Below are positions 10,938 to 22,721 of a stretch of DNA of 64,000 bases, piece by piece; within the stretch, counting starts at the first letter, position 1, and every line of letters begins with the position of its first letter. Where the stretch lies: assembly GCA_029204225.1 (NCBI GenBank), contig CM055098.1, positions 47,030,191 to 47,094,190 of the forward strand, in the 5' to 3' direction. Both the position numbers and the translations under genes were made by a program. Source of the DNA: Diphasiastrum complanatum (Eukaryota; Streptophyta; Lycopodiopsida; Lycopodiales; Lycopodiaceae). The notes under the pieces were generated by a model. The model ran no database searches. It was not told where the DNA came from and saw nothing but the letters and a program-made list of their open reading frames with translations.

Positions 10938-11641
10938 TGTGAAAGTACTGTACTTTAGGACCATAAATGGATCTACAAAAGATCCACAAGAGTGATTTGA
11001 TGCTTGCTTAACAATCTATCAAAAAACTAGACACAAAAAAGTTGATCTAGATTGGCAGTTTGACAAACAACAAGCATTAACAATCAAAAGCATTGATCAA
11101 CATTAAAATCCGCCAAGCCCACACATGTGTACTACAGACTGTAGCACAGCCTTCAAGCTGAGAAACAAGTAGAAATTGATTTGGTTGCATTTGGATCACA
11201 AAAACTCAATGTACATAGTGAACTAGCTTGAGATTGCCAATGAGCTCCAAAAATAGTCTATCTTCTCACTATGGGAGCTTGGAATACATAGCAAATTTGA
11301 CTTCCTTGTTAAAGTTAGGTGGATTTCCAACATGTAATAAGGAAGTTAACTCACTCTTCTTGCCCTAAAATGGAACCCTAGCCTAGATCTTAGAGTTATG
11401 CTTGGTAGGTAGCTAGTTGGTCAAATTTTCACCTTAAACTTAGGTGTAGGTCCTATAAAGTAGGGATGACCACCAAATAGACATGACCAACTCTGTTGAC
11501 TTGATCTAACCTACATTAAGAGTGGGTTGCCATGTGGCATTTTGTCCATACATGTGTGGAACCCAATTACGTACAAAATTTACACTATTTTTCATGGTTT
11601 TTGATCAAGCTAGATTTGCCAATTTTTGGCAATTCTTCACA
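10938..11641 (-). repeat. Copia C 5' LTR (minus copy)
   Basis: It begins TGTGAAGAATTGCC at 11641 and ends CTTTCACA at 10938, about 704 bp. It is alignable by eye along its length with 13712-14398 on the plus strand. Repeated phrases include GTGGATC and CATGTGGCA. Confidence 0.85.
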
Positions 11642-11667
11642 TTGCTAAAGTTGGACTCATTGACATT

Positions 11668-11860
11668 CATTAGAAGAGTTCCAAATCCAAAAAAAGACCC
11701 TTTGTAAAGATGTTTATTATTTTTTATTGTAACTTTTGAGCTGTAATTTGAAAGTAGGTCATATAGGATGTCGTTGGAAAGCTCTGATTGATGACTGCTT
11801 TCTAATGGTGCAAATATCATCTCCATCATAGCTATAGTTGATAAGTTATTTTTTTTTTCA
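11668..11860 (+). mobile_element. Partial TIR element with palindromic core
   Basis: It starts with CATTAGAAGAGTTCCAAATC, nearly the same as the TIR of the element at 53497-53872, and is followed at about 11728-11855 by a diverged copy of the core shared by three elements here. No right TIR was found, so it is truncated. It lies 26 bp outside the family C LTR. Confidence 0.65.
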
Positions 11861-12211
11861 ACTAGCCATAGACAATCCTATACACAATCAAAACACATCA
11901 TTGTCCTTCCTATTACACGATACGTGCATGACGCTATGGTTGAAGTCTTCACTCGTAGCCTTCTTGTGTAGGTATATATATAGCCTATCCTTTTGAAACC
12001 ATATCTTGTGTGAGTGACCATTGTGTAGTGAGTAGCCAATGCTAACAATGTTAATGCTCAATATTGATGTTATGAATTTTGAAAGGAAAGAAGACAATTA
12101 GTTCTCAAAACATCGTTATAGAGAAGGAGGTAATTTTTCTTTCTACCATCCGCTAGTAACCTTTTTTGGTATTATCAACTATCTCATAATGTTGAGAGTA
12201 AGATAAATGGA

Positions 12212-12737
12212 GGCTAAACGCATGGTTTGGTGGTACAACATGGACTTTCAAGGACACTACCTTTTTTTGGGTAGAAATGCACTTTTGTATTATTATACAC
12301 TATTTTCAACTAATATTTGACTTGCAATAAGTTTTTCACTGTACTTAGGAAGTATGTCATCTAACATATCATTGGAAAGCGCTACCCAAGCGCTTTCTAA
12401 CGCACCAAACTCCGCTGAAATTGGACTTACCACTAAAAATTTATGTCATTTGTGAACTTAAAAAGTTATGATTAATGAAATTCCCATTTTTTTGACTTGC
12501 CATAACTTTTTAGTTGTAGCTTGGAAGTATGCCATCTAACATATCATTGGAAGCGCTCGTCAAGCGCTTTCTAACGCACCAAACTTCGTTGAAATTGGAC
12601 TTACCACGAAAAAGTAATGTCATTTGAAATGTGGACTCCAAACAATTATGAGTAATAAAATCCCCAAAAGGTGAAATGTACTACCACAAGGTACAATGAA
12701 AAATGGGTTCTTTTTTGTACCACCAAACCATTTAGCC
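12212..12737. mobile_element. 526-bp TIR element with doubled core
   Basis: The ends are inverted repeats: GGCTAAA then ATGGTTTGGTGGTACAA on the left and the complement on the right (to 12737). Inside, a ~130-bp core is present twice (12319-12448 and 12494-12621). Each starts GACTTGC(C/A)ATAA, has an AAAGCGCT/AGCGCTTT hairpin in the middle and ends TTGGACTTACCAC. No protein is encoded and no clear target duplication is visible. It resembles a non-autonomous DNA transposon (MITE). Confidence 0.75.
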
Positions 12738-12944
12738 TAGACCATTTTCAAAAAACTCATTCTCCAAAAGAGATCAGTGAACTAAATACAATATTTTACC
12801 TAATAGTTTAGTTAAATAGTATATAACAAATTTTGAGGAGATTGAAGATTAAATATACAATAATGGAGTTGTGTGTATACTCATGCATATGTTCTTGTCT
12901 ATTTTCAACACCTTATCATAGGAACGATGGACATGTAGATTGTA

Positions 12945-13711
12945 AATAAATTAATGCAATGCAAATCTAATAAGGACAAATCAAAGCTAAAATGTTTCTT
13001 TTGTGGCAAAAAAGAACATTTTGCTTTTGAGTGCTTTAAGAAGAAGAATTCCAAGAGAAGGACAAGCAAGGCAATCTTGTGATTGAGGAGGAGGAGGAGG
13101 ATTGCAATTCATCCTTGATGGCATCTACAACACAAACAACAAGCAAGGATATATGGTGGATTGATAGAGGGGCTAGCTCCCGCATGGTATCAAAAGGAAT
13201 ATTTTTCTACCTTACTCTCTTATAATGATTCTAAAAAGTTCATATTCACTACGTTCATGATTATAAAAGAGCTAGCACTCGGGCTTCCCAAATCCATATC
13301 CAAGTGTGGCAAGCTTTGTGAGGCTTGTGGTCTATCCAAGACACATAAGCAACCATTCAAGGGATCTATGAATAGATCTTCCTCTCCTCTTGATCTTATT
13401 CACTCGGATGTATATTAATTTTTACATGAATCTAGTGGTGTATGTAACCTTCATATATGATTGTACAAGATACACATGCATCTATCGTTTGTGTAAGAAA
13501 ATCTTAGTGTATGATTCCTTTATAAAATTTAAATCTCTTTTGGAGAACTTAATGCTAGCATCAAAGTGTTAAGATTGATAATGGAGGAGAGTACATCTCC
13601 AATAGCTTTAGGGATTTTTGTGAGGCTAATGGCATCAAGAGAGAATTCACATGTACTTACACCCCCCAACAAAATGGGGTGTCGAGAGAAAGAATAGATC
13701 TTTGTGTGAAT
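12945..13711 (+). pseudogene. Copia C fragment: zinc knuckle, protease edge, integrase
   Basis: The plus strand encodes a CCHC knuckle (CFFCGKKEHFAFEC, about 13000-13041), a protease start resembling WWIDRGASS, then jumps to the integrase region (KELALGLPKSISKCGKLCEA, HSDVY) and IKV..NGGEYISNSFRDFCE with TYTPQQNGVS. Several frameshifts and stops break it, and the pre-integrase segment is deleted. It is cut at 13711 by the LTR of the larger family C element. Confidence 0.8.
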
Positions 13712-14398
13712 TGTGAAAAATTGCCTATGTTCGCAAATCTAGCCATGTAAAATATTGTACATTTTGTCTGTATTTTTTGTTTGACACTTGTATGGCCAAA
13801 GTGCCACATGGCAATCTACATCTTATGTAGGTTAGCTCGAGTCAAGAGGAGTGGTTGCGTCCATTTGGTAGTGATTTCTACTTTGTAGGATCTAGACCTT
13901 GATTTATGATGAGATTTCTACCAACCATGCACCTACCAAGCGTGACTCTAGGATCTAAGCTAGGGTTTCATTTTAGGACAAGAATGTTGAGTCTACTTCC
14001 TTATTACATGTTGGATTTTCACCTAACTTAGCACTGGAAAGTGAGTTTTGCTATGTATTCCATGTCTCCATAGTGAGGATAGATTATTTTGGAGCACATT
14101 GGCAACTCGAGTTTCTACTCTCATGTACATTGGTTTTTGATGATCCAAATGAAACCAACACTTTGAAGACTTCAAACACAGCTTGCAGGCCATACTACAG
14201 CCTGTAGTATACGTGTGCCAACTCAAATTCGTGTCTATGATCTGTATTTTCATTATCACTGCCTGTTGTTTGTGAACCTGCCAACCTAGATCAAGTTTTT
14301 GGTAACTAGTTTTCTGATAGATTGGTAAGCAAGCACATAATAACCCTTGTGGATCATTTAAGATCCATTTTTGGTCCCCAAAGTACTATACTTTCACA
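13712..14398 (+). repeat. Copia C 5' LTR
   Basis: It starts TGTGAAAAATTGCC and ends ACTTTCACA, immediately followed by the primer-binding site. It is 687 bp and matches the inverted copy at 10938-11641. Confidence 0.85.
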
Positions 14399-14411
14399 TG
14401 GTATCAAAGCC
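14399..14411 (+). other. Primer-binding site, copia C
   Basis: TGGTATCAAAGCC directly after the LTR, close to the initiator-Met tRNA complement with one change. Confidence 0.85.
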
Positions 14412-15000
14412 AAGTACAAGAGCTTTGATCATAGATCCATTCAAATCCATTTTTAGCAGTTTTTGGTGCTAGAAACTAGTCTTGTAAGGGCAAGCTTGGA
14501 GCTAAGTTTTGGTGGTAGGAATTGATCTCAAACTTGATAGGGGTCAAATTCCATACTATTCTCACATGTGGGAACTTCTGAACCTGCATTTAATGCACAA
14601 TATTGATCTGGTTACCAAAAAGTCAATTTGAGAGATTTTGATGTAATTTTTGGTGGAGATCTTAGGATTATCTATCAAGATCATATTTGAATTTGTTTCA
14701 TGAAATCTAATTAATCTAGGCTGATTTCAAGTCCTATTAAGTCAAAAATAGGTCTTGAAAGTACAAAGAGATTAAGTCATTTTTTGTCCAAAAATAGACA
14801 AGATTGTCAAGATTTGTTTGAAAGTAGATTTCAATTCATCTTATCTTCATTCCAACTTTGTGAGGGAGTGATAAAACTGTGATTATAAGTCCATTTGTTG
14901 GATTAGAAAGCAAATTTGAGTTAAACACTGCAAGTGTGAAACCTTTGTGAGTTTCAATTCAAACCAATCTATTTTTTTGTGTATAGAATTCACTAGCAAG

Positions 15001-15143
15001 ATGGGATCTATTGGAGCATACCTTCTAGAAGCTAGTGAGAGATTAAATTCTACTAATTATTACATTTGGAAGGTTAGGATGGAGTCACTCATGGTGATCC
15101 AAGATCTTTATGAGTTTCTGATTGATGATGAAGATGAACCTCT
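15001..15143 (+). pseudogene. Copia C gag, 5' part
   Basis: The start MGSIGAYLLEASERLNSTNY leads to QDLYEFLIDDEDEPL, where the frame is interrupted by the family D insertion. It resumes at 17965 with LGAHEL. The first Met in a good position is at 15001. Confidence 0.85.
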
Positions 15144-15697
15144 TGTTGGATTATTCTCCTTCTTACCAATCGACTAATTGGTTTTAATCTTCATCCATTG
15201 TTTATCTAGTTCTGCAGATTTTCCCATTTGTTTACACAGTCTGCAGAATTACAAGTGTTTTTACACAGTCTGCAGAATTACACGGAGTATACAACAGTGT
15301 CTTCTTTTCCGCCTGTCAGGAATCCCGTTGAAAAATGCAACTTCTCTTTTTTCGCATTTTTTGCCTGACAGAAATCTCATGTAAAATCACAGTGTCGCAT
15401 TTTTTGCTTTTTCCAAAGAGCCTCAAATATTAAGAAAATGACTCTGGCAAAGTGTGGGGCAACCCTAAAAGAGATTTAAGGGCACCTTCTCCTTTTTCTC
15501 CTTTTTCGCAAAAGCCCGATAGTGTCGCCTGTGGCTGTTCTAGTTCATTTCTACAGAACTACAGTTTTGGTTCATTTATGCAGATAGAACGTTTATGACC
15601 AATTTCACCGCTTATCAGCAATCAATGACAAGGACCGAATGGATGCCAGCTGATCACCAGCCAACTAGCGATCGCAATTGATGACCTAATCTCTTAG

Positions 15698-15706
15698 TAT
15701 AAATAG
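15698..15706 (+). promoter_or_regulatory. TATA box of copia D LTR
   Basis: TATAAATAG, conserved in the 3' LTR copy at about 17530. The CT tract follows about 80 bp downstream and would be transcribed. Confidence 0.6.
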
Positions 15707-15785
15707 TTGTTCATATTCATACAATTTTATCATTTGAAAATCAGAATCATCAGAAGTTAGGATTATTAGAAGCACTTGAATAGTT

Positions 15786-15909
<124 letters not shown>

Positions 15910-16430
15910 AGCCTACGATCTTGAACACTCGAGCATTCTAGCTCACTTCTTAGGTTGTTTTAGAGATTGCTATTGCACCACTGCTTATCAGCATTGCGCT
16001 TAATTCAGACTTTCATTTTTAGCCGTTCAGAAATAGCATAGAGTACGCGACTTTGATCTGCAACGTATTATACTCATTTACTTCTGTTTCGTTTTGAATC
16101 CATACTATACTTTATTGCATTCAGCTTCATCTCAGAATGTATGCGTTTTTTGGAGTTCTTCGTGACTAACTATTTGTTTGATAAGTTTCGATGCTTAATT
16201 GTTTGGCTACGTAATCACTGTAGTACTAGCGATTTTAAAGTTAGTTACTATAAGTTCAAATGTGATTTCTATCACTGTTGTTTTGTTTGAAATTGATAGG
16301 CATATCATGCACTGGAAACGTGAAGATAATTTATTCCGCATGCACAAAAAGTTTTCTTTCTAGACACACGAATTATTTTCATTCGTTTCTTTTCGAGCTA
16401 GACCTATTTTCTACATGCCACTTTTTGACA

Positions 16431-16442
16431 TGGTATTAGAGC
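16431..16442 (+). other. Primer-binding site, copia D
   Basis: TGGTATTAGAGC immediately after the LTR, identical to that of the copia A element at 52665-52654. Confidence 0.88.
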
Positions 16443-16631
16443 AAATTTCACTACTTTATCTGATTCCAATATGATGTCACAGCGAAAGCTCTAATACTTG
16501 ATATCTTTCATGATATCAAATTTATATCATACTCTTCAGTTCTTTTCAACCTTTCAGTATCAAAGAATTAATCTCCTATTGGCATTACCACATCTTAGCG
16601 TCATCGATACAATTGACAAACTAAGTTCCAA

Positions 16632-17144
16632 ATGGATTCTCAAAGTAAAGTCGGTCTCATTGCAGACAAGCTTAATGGATCCAATTATCATTTGTGGAAA
16701 TTTAAGATGAAGACCTTGTTAATCGCCAGTGACTTATGGGATGTTGTTATAGGTACAGAATTAAAACCTGAAGATGACGACTCAAAGTGGAAATCGAAGG
16801 ACGGTAAAGCTTTCGCGCTTATTATCCTCAATATATCAGGTACACAGATTGGACACATAGTTGAAGCTAAAATGTCAAAAGACATTTGAGACATTTTGAA
16901 CTCACTATATGATGTGAGGGACGTAACTACTAAGTTACATCTACGAAGGAAGTTCTTCACATTCAAAATGTCTGTTGGTGATTCACTTCAGAGTCACATT
17001 AACCAATTTAAGAATATCTTGCAACAAATGATTGTTGTTGGATCAGTCATAGACGATCAAGAAGCAATTATGACATTGCTTTCAAGCTTTCCCTCTACAC
17101 ATGAGAACTGGGTGATGATCATATTGACACACTCAATTTTTTGA
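16632..17144 (+). pseudogene. Copia D gag remnant
   Basis: From MDSQSKVGLIADKLNGSNYH the frame shows SNYHLWKFKMKTLL, LHLRRKFFTFKM and DDQEAIMTLLSSFPS, a copia gag closely like that of element A (52522-51974). An in-frame TGA at 16887-16889 stands where Trp is expected (SKDI-stop-DILNSLYDV). Coding ends in LTR-derived sequence at about 17145, so the zinc knuckle and pol are lost. Confidence 0.85.
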
Positions 17145-17145
17145 T

Positions 17146-17617
17146 TGTCAGGAATCCCGTTGAAAAATGCAGCTTCTCCTTTTTTGCATCTTTCGCCTGA
17201 CAAAAATCTCGTGTAAAATCATAGTGTTGCATTTTTTGCTTTTTCCAAAGAGCCTCCAATGTAAAGAAAATGACTCTGGCAAAGTGTGGGGCAACTCTAA
17301 ATGAGATTTAAGGGCACCTTCTCCTTTTTCTCCTTTTTCACAAAAAACCCAATAGTGTTGCCCGTGGCTATTCTAGTTCATTTTTGCAAAACTAAAATTT
17401 TGGTTCATTTATACAAACAGAATGTTTATGGCCAATTTCACCGCTTATCAGCAATCAATGACAAGGACCGGATGGATGCCAGCTGATCACTAGGCAACTG
17501 GCGATCGCAATTGATGACCTAATCTCTTAGTATAAATAGCTATTCATATTCATACAGTTTTATCATCTGAAAATCAAAATCATCAGAAGTTAAGATTATC
17601 AGAGCATTTGAATAGTT

Positions 17618-17714
<97 letters not shown>

Positions 17715-17964
17715 ACGAGCTTGAACACTCCTGAGCATTTTAGCTCACTTCTTAGAGTTGTTTTAGAGATTGCTATTGTGCTACTGCTTATCAGCATTGC
17801 GCTTAATTCAGACTTTCATTTTTAGCCGCCCAGAGATAGCATAGAGTATGCAACTTCAATTCACAACTTATTGTACTCATTTAAGTTTTCTTTCTAGACA
17901 CACGAATTATTTTCATTCATTTCTTTTTGAGCTAGACCTATCTTCTGCACAACACTTTTCGACA
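17146..17964 (+). repeat. Copia D 3' LTR, 5' truncated
   Basis: It starts at TGTCAGGAATCCC, matching 15314 of the 5' LTR, so the first 170 bp are missing. A further internal deletion of about 250 bp lies near 17885. The junction with gag at 17145/17146 marks an internal deletion or template switch. Confidence 0.88.
17620..17710. repeat. (CT)n microsatellite in 3' LTR
   Basis: About 45 CT units. Read on the other strand it makes a spurious Arg-Glu repeat frame. Confidence 0.97.
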
Positions 17965-18425
17965 CCTCTAGGTGCACATGAGTTAGCTAAATAGAAGAGA
18001 AGGTCTAGGCTTGCACTTCACTGTGTGAAGATGAATATAAGCAAGGATTTGTTGAGAGAAGTATCAGCTTGTACTAGTGCTAAAGAGGCTTGGGAGTCTT
18101 TAAAGTCAATTTATGAATCTAGTAACACTTCAAGAGTTCTTATGCTTAGAAATCAAATTTTGCCAAGCATGAGAAGAAGTGAGGAGAGTGCACAACATGA
18201 CTATGTGCTAAGAATCAAATCTCTAAATAGGGAGTTGGCTTCAATTGGAGAGAAGATTCAGGATGGAGAGCTTGTACAAATTGTCCTTAATGGTCTAGGA
18301 AGTAGCTTTACAAATTTGGTCTAAAGCTTTGCAATCCAAGACACTTTACCCACTATAGAAAAGTTTCATAGTGTATTAGTGGCTGAAGAGTGTAGGATAT
18401 GCACACCAATGCAAGAATGAACTCA
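17965..18425 (+). pseudogene. Copia C gag, 3' part
   Basis: It continues from LGAHELA through SRLALHCVKMNISKDLLRE, AKEAWESLKSIYESSNTSR and DYVLRIKSLNRELASIG. An in-frame stop follows at FTNLV (18322-18324), where the minus-strand homologue reads on into QSFAIQDTLPTIE. An extra residue in SAQHDYV marks a small insertion. Confidence 0.85.
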
Positions 18426-18539
18426 ATGTCTTTGTAGGATGGTGATGAGAAAGCCAATTTCTCATTCAACGGCAAGAAGAAGCACTTCAAGGAGACCAAG
18501 GAAGAGGATGATGCTTCAAGCTCAAAGGGCAAGATCAAG

Positions 18540-19700
18540 AACAAGTCCAAGTTCAAATGTTTTTTCTGTGAAAAGAAAAGACATTTTGCATCAGAACGTC
18601 TCAAGAAGAAGAAGGCACAAGAGAGCAAATAAAGCAACATTGCACATCATGAGGAGGAGGATGAAGAAGAATCATCCTTGATGGCTTCCAACAAACCTCC
18701 ATCATCCAAGAGCAACACCAATGATTCTTGGTGGATTGATAGTGGGGCTAGCTACCACATGACATATCAAAAAGACATTCTCTCCCTTTTACTTTCTTAC
18801 AATGATGTACATAGGTCTATCAATACTGCAAGTAGTCAAGAATGTAAGATAAGTTGAATAGGAACCATTCCATTGTATGTTGGATCATCCAAAAGGATGG
18901 AGTCTTGAGAATGTTCTTTATGTTTTTAAGTTAACCAAGAATATGCTTAGTGTTGGCCAATTAATGGATAATGGCCTTGATGTTCAATTTAAGCATGGAG
19001 TTTCTTCCATCCTAGAAATGATGAATATATAGCTAAAGTCTTTAAGCAAGGTAGATTGTTTAAGCTTGATGCTAATATTGCAATGGAGAGTGCTAATTTG
19101 GCAAAGGTGGAGATATCAAAAGTGGAACTATGGCACAAAAGGTTGGGCCACCCCAACTTCAAAGCCATGGAAACTATGTGTGCAAAGGAGCTTGCACTCG
19201 GCCTCCCCAAGCATTTGTCAAAGTGTGGGAAGATATGTGAAGCATATAGCCTCTCAAAGGCTCACAAACTACCCTTCTCAAGATCTACATCTAGATCAAG
19301 CACTCCTCTTGAACTCATCCATTCGAATGTCTGTAGCTTTTCACATGAGTCTAATGGTGGTGCCAAGTATTATGAAATCTTCATTGATGACTATTCTAGA
19401 TATTGTTGGATGTACCTCCTGTCTAGCAAATCTATGGTGTATGATTCTTTTGTAAAGCTCAAAACTTTGATAGAAAATTAACTTAGTACCAAGATCAAGG
19501 TATTAAGAAGTGATGATGGAGGTTAATATATCTCCAATAAGTTGATTGACTTTTGTAATTCTAATGGCATAAAGAGAGAGTTGTCATGTCCATACAGAAC
19601 CCCTCAACAAAATGGAGTGAGTGAGAGGAGAATAGATCTCTTTGTAAGTGTGCTAAGGCCTTAAGGCTAGATTCTTCTCTATTCAAACCATTTTGGGGTG
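18540..19700 (+). pseudogene. Copia C zinc knuckle, protease and integrase core
   Basis: The knuckle reads CFFCEKKRHFASER, with the last Cys replaced by Arg. The retropepsin start is SWWIDSGASYHMTYQKDI (about 18725), with the active-site DSG kept. Several stops follow. The open frame 19056-19481 holds the integrase zinc region (HKRLGHPNFKAM, CGKICEA) and HSNVCSFSHESNGGAKYYEI, IDDYSRYCWMYLL. KVLRSDDGG and PYRTPQQNGVSERR follow. The first core Asp lies in the HSNV position, where Asp is usual, so the catalytic triad is broken as well. Confidence 0.85.
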
Positions 19701-19723
19701 AGGCAATAACTTATGCTAATTAT

Positions 19724-20392
19724 TTGTGCAATAGATTGCCTAACCAAGCCATTGGAGGAATCACACTATTTGAAGCTCCATTTAGAGAGAAGCCCAATCT
19801 CAAGGATCTCAAAGTTTTTGGATCCACTTGCTATGTACACCAATCCTTGGATACAAGGAAGAAGGATGATGCAACCTCCATCAAAAGAATCTTTGTGGGA
19901 TATGGTGGGAATAGCAAAGGTTATAGAGTCTTCAATCCCATCACTAGCAAGGTGATAGTGAGTAGGGATGTTATTTTTTATGAAGGACATGCTTGTGATT
20001 TGGATGATAATTCTACTAATCATCTTGATGCCAAGGATCATGCTAGGATGGAGGAGGAATTTCCAAGTGAGGAAGAACTTGAGGATCCACCTCAAGATGC
20101 AAGAACTCCAAGAACTCCAAGAAGATCCACAAGGACAAGGACCAAGCCATTGAGGCTCGCCTATGATCGTCAAGATGATCAAAGGGAAGGCTCGTCATCT
20201 TTCACATCTTACACCTTTATTACTTCAATGTTAGATGGGACAACATGCTATGAAGATGCTTGTAAATCTAAGAATTGGATGGATGCTATGCAAGTAGAGT
20301 ATGATGCTCTCATTGAGAATCATACTTGGGATCTTGTGAATCTTCCTCAAGAGAAGAAACCACTTGATTGCCAATGGGTGTTTGAAGTATAA
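19724..20392 (+). pseudogene. Copia C integrase C-terminus to RT start
   Basis: An open frame of 222 codons: NRLPNQAIGGITLFEAPF, LKDLKVFGSTCYVH, IKRIFVGYGGNSKGYRVFNP, then an acidic and RTPRRSTRTRTKP linker, and the RT beginning NWMDAMQVEYDALIENHTW. This is the usual copia order. It is frameshifted from the integrase core upstream and ends at WVFEV with a stop, the RT continuing in another frame. Confidence 0.85.
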
Positions 20393-21260
20393 TAAAGATG
20401 GATCAATAAGTAAGCATAAAGCTAGACTTGTAGCAAAAGGGTTTATACAAACCAAAGGCATTGATTATGATGGGACTTTTGCTCTTGTGGCTAAGCTTGT
20501 TACTATCAAGTTGATCATTAGTCTTGCTACAACCTTCAATTGGGAGCTATTCCAACTTGATTTCACAAATGCTTTCCTCAGTGGTTATTTGGAGCAGGAG
20601 ATCTACATGAGGCAACTCGAGGCTTCATCAAGGCAAAGCATGAAGAAAAGGTGTGTTTCTTAAAGAAGAGCCTTTATGGGCTCAAGCAAGCACCTAGAGC
20701 ATGGTACTCTAGGCTCTTTTCTCATTTCCATCACTTTTGTAATGAGTGCTTATGATCCATCATTGTACATAAGCTTTCATGATGGCAAGATCATTATTCT
20801 TGTTTTATATGTAGATGACACTATCTTGAGTGATAATGACTAGGAATAGAAGTTAATAGAGGATGTGATTTTAGCTTTATTTGTCAATCTAAGTATGCAC
20901 CTAGAGCTTGGTACTCTAGGTTGCAAAACTACCTTTATTCTATTGGTTTTGTGATAAGCTCTTATAAGCCTTCATTGTATGTCAAATGTAATGATGGCAA
21001 GATCATTATTTTGGTTTTATATGTTGATGATATTATTCACACAAGAAATGATCTTGATGGCATAATAGATATCAGGTTAGCTTTGTCTATTGGATTTAAG
21101 ATGGTAGATCTAGGACTTCTTAAGCTCATACTTGGTATGGAAGTCTCTAGAAGAAATGATTTTACTTTCATTCGTCAATCAAAGTATGCTAATTCCATCT
21201 TAGAAAAGTTTGGAATGAAAGATTTTAAAGGTGCACCTCTATGGAGCAAGTTGTGAAAGT
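20364..21260 (+). pseudogene. Copia C reverse transcriptase with duplicated catalytic part
   Basis: KYNKDGSISKHKARLVAKGF and FQLDFTNAFLSGYLEQEIYM form the fingers and palm. SLYGLKQAPRAWYSRL (about 20676) leads to a first LVLYVDDTILSDND (about 20800). The sequence then jumps to an RT tail (LGIEV...FSFICQSKYA), then back to APRAWYSRLQNYLYSIGF and a second LVLYVDDIIHTRNDL (21016-21050), ending LGMEVSRRNDFTFIRQSKYA. YVDD is the polymerase active site. The first copy is internally deleted. Confidence 0.88.
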
Positions 21261-21268
21261 TTCTATCG

Positions 21269-21900
21269 ATGGTGATAAAGCATGCTTTGAGGACATCATA
21301 CTCTATAGAAAGCTTATTGGCTCCTTGTCATTCGAAAAGTGCCAAAAGAGTGCCTAGATACATCTCATCTACTATAAATTTTGGCACTGTCTATCAAGAG
21401 ACTACTTTGTACTTGAGAGCATACTCGGACTCGGATTTTGCAAGTGATAAGATGGATAGAAAATTCATAAGTTCCTTTGCTACATTCCTATGTGGAGGAG
21501 TTATATCTTGGCTTTACAAAAAGCAAGATACCATCTCTCTATCCTCTTGTGAAGCTGAGTATAAAGCATTGACATCAACCACCAAGGAGATTCTATGGAT
21601 CAAGAGACTTTTGGAGGAGCTTCATGTAATCAAGGCAGAGGAGATTCCATGCATTTATTGTGATAATCAAGCATAACAACAACTTGCCAATCCTATCTTC
21701 CATGCTCGAACCAAGCACATCGAGATTGCACATCATTTTGTAAGGGAGAAGGTGCAAGCTAAAGAGACCAAGCTTCTTCATGTGTCATCATCCGAATGTG
21801 TTGTTGATATATTGACTAAACCATTTCCAAATAAATCATATATGAAGTTAAGATATGCATTTGGTGTTGTAGATAGATGTACACTAAATTTGCCAAGCTA
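21269..21900 (+). pseudogene. Copia C RNase H
   Basis: AYSDSDFASDKMDRKF, LSSCEAEYKALTSTTKEILW, CIYCDNQA, then a TAA where the homologous frame reads on to PIFHARTKHIEIAHHFVRE, VDILTKPFPN and the C-terminus. The catalytic Asp, Glu and Asp positions are visible. The end precedes the polypurine tract. Confidence 0.85.
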
Positions 21901-21902
21901 GA

Positions 21903-21915
21903 TTTTGAGGAAGAG
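21903..21915 (+). other. Polypurine tract, copia C
   Basis: TTTTGAGGAAGAG directly before the LTR start TGTTGAAATTTTC. Confidence 0.75.
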
Positions 21916-22721
21916 TGTTGAAATTTTCAAAATCTAGCCTTTAGATCTAAGTTAACTTGATCCCACATGTGTGAAGCCTATTCCCACGTGTGGATGGTAG
22001 CCATAAATGCATTCAAATTTAGTTAGATAGCAATTATCTTGATTGACACAAGTAAGAATTGCCATTTGGCACCACTTTACTTGTTGATCAAGCATTCCCA
22101 AGTGAATGAGGGATGGTTCCCATGTGTGAGAGGCTGTTCCCACGTGTGTACATACCTGGAAAATATCAATACCTTATCATAGTAGTCAATCTTGCAAGCT
22201 CCTATAAGTTAGGGAAATTACCTCAAATCAAGCAAAATCATGGTGAGGCAATGGCATCAGGTTAGGAATCAAAGAGATGGGGGCTTATCTTATATTGATT
22301 GGTGGATCTAAGTGATGTGGCATTCCCCACACATGCCAGACCTGTTGAGTCAACATACCAGGTTGAAATGTACTTGATCTATATACAGATCATCATTGTT
22401 GTATGAAATTTGATGAGAGATCTTGATTTTGAGACAATAACTTGTCATGTTCACTATTTGTGTTGTGATTTTTTGCGTTGTATGCTATTTATAGTTAATG
22501 AACTTTATTCTCTGCTCACTATTTGTACAGTGACAGAGTTTCACACGTGTAAGGACACTCTTGAGTTATATTGATCATTTTACAAGTTCTTCTTGCTAGG
22601 TAGATGCAATTTTTGATCTAGATCAAGATCTAGACATTAGATTTGTGATTGATCAATCTAATTAGCATCCAACACCTCTTGTGGATCGATTGTAAATCCA
22701 TTCAAGGTCCAAAAATAAAAC
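21916..22721 (+). repeat. Copia C 3' LTR
   Basis: It starts TGTTGAAATTTTCAAAATC. It shares CCCACATGTGTG-like words and the CTCTTGTGGATC to GGTCCAAAAAT end with the 5' LTR, but is much diverged and lacks the terminal CTTTCACA. The end is approximate. Confidence 0.7.

Larger units (their letters stand above)
9107..11641 (-). mobile_element. Copia family C 5' remnant
   Basis: On the minus strand, in order: LTR (11641-10938), primer-binding site, a leader of about 700 bp, gag, zinc knuckle and the pre-integrase region. Similarity stops at about 9107, so integrase, RT, RNase H and the 3' LTR are lost. The LTR and gag match the plus-strand family C element at 13712-22721. Confidence 0.85.

Noticed and set aside
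17540..17797. Frame encoding a long Arg-Glu repeat
   Set aside because: It is the complement of the (CT)n tract in the copia D LTR and has no coding signal on either side.
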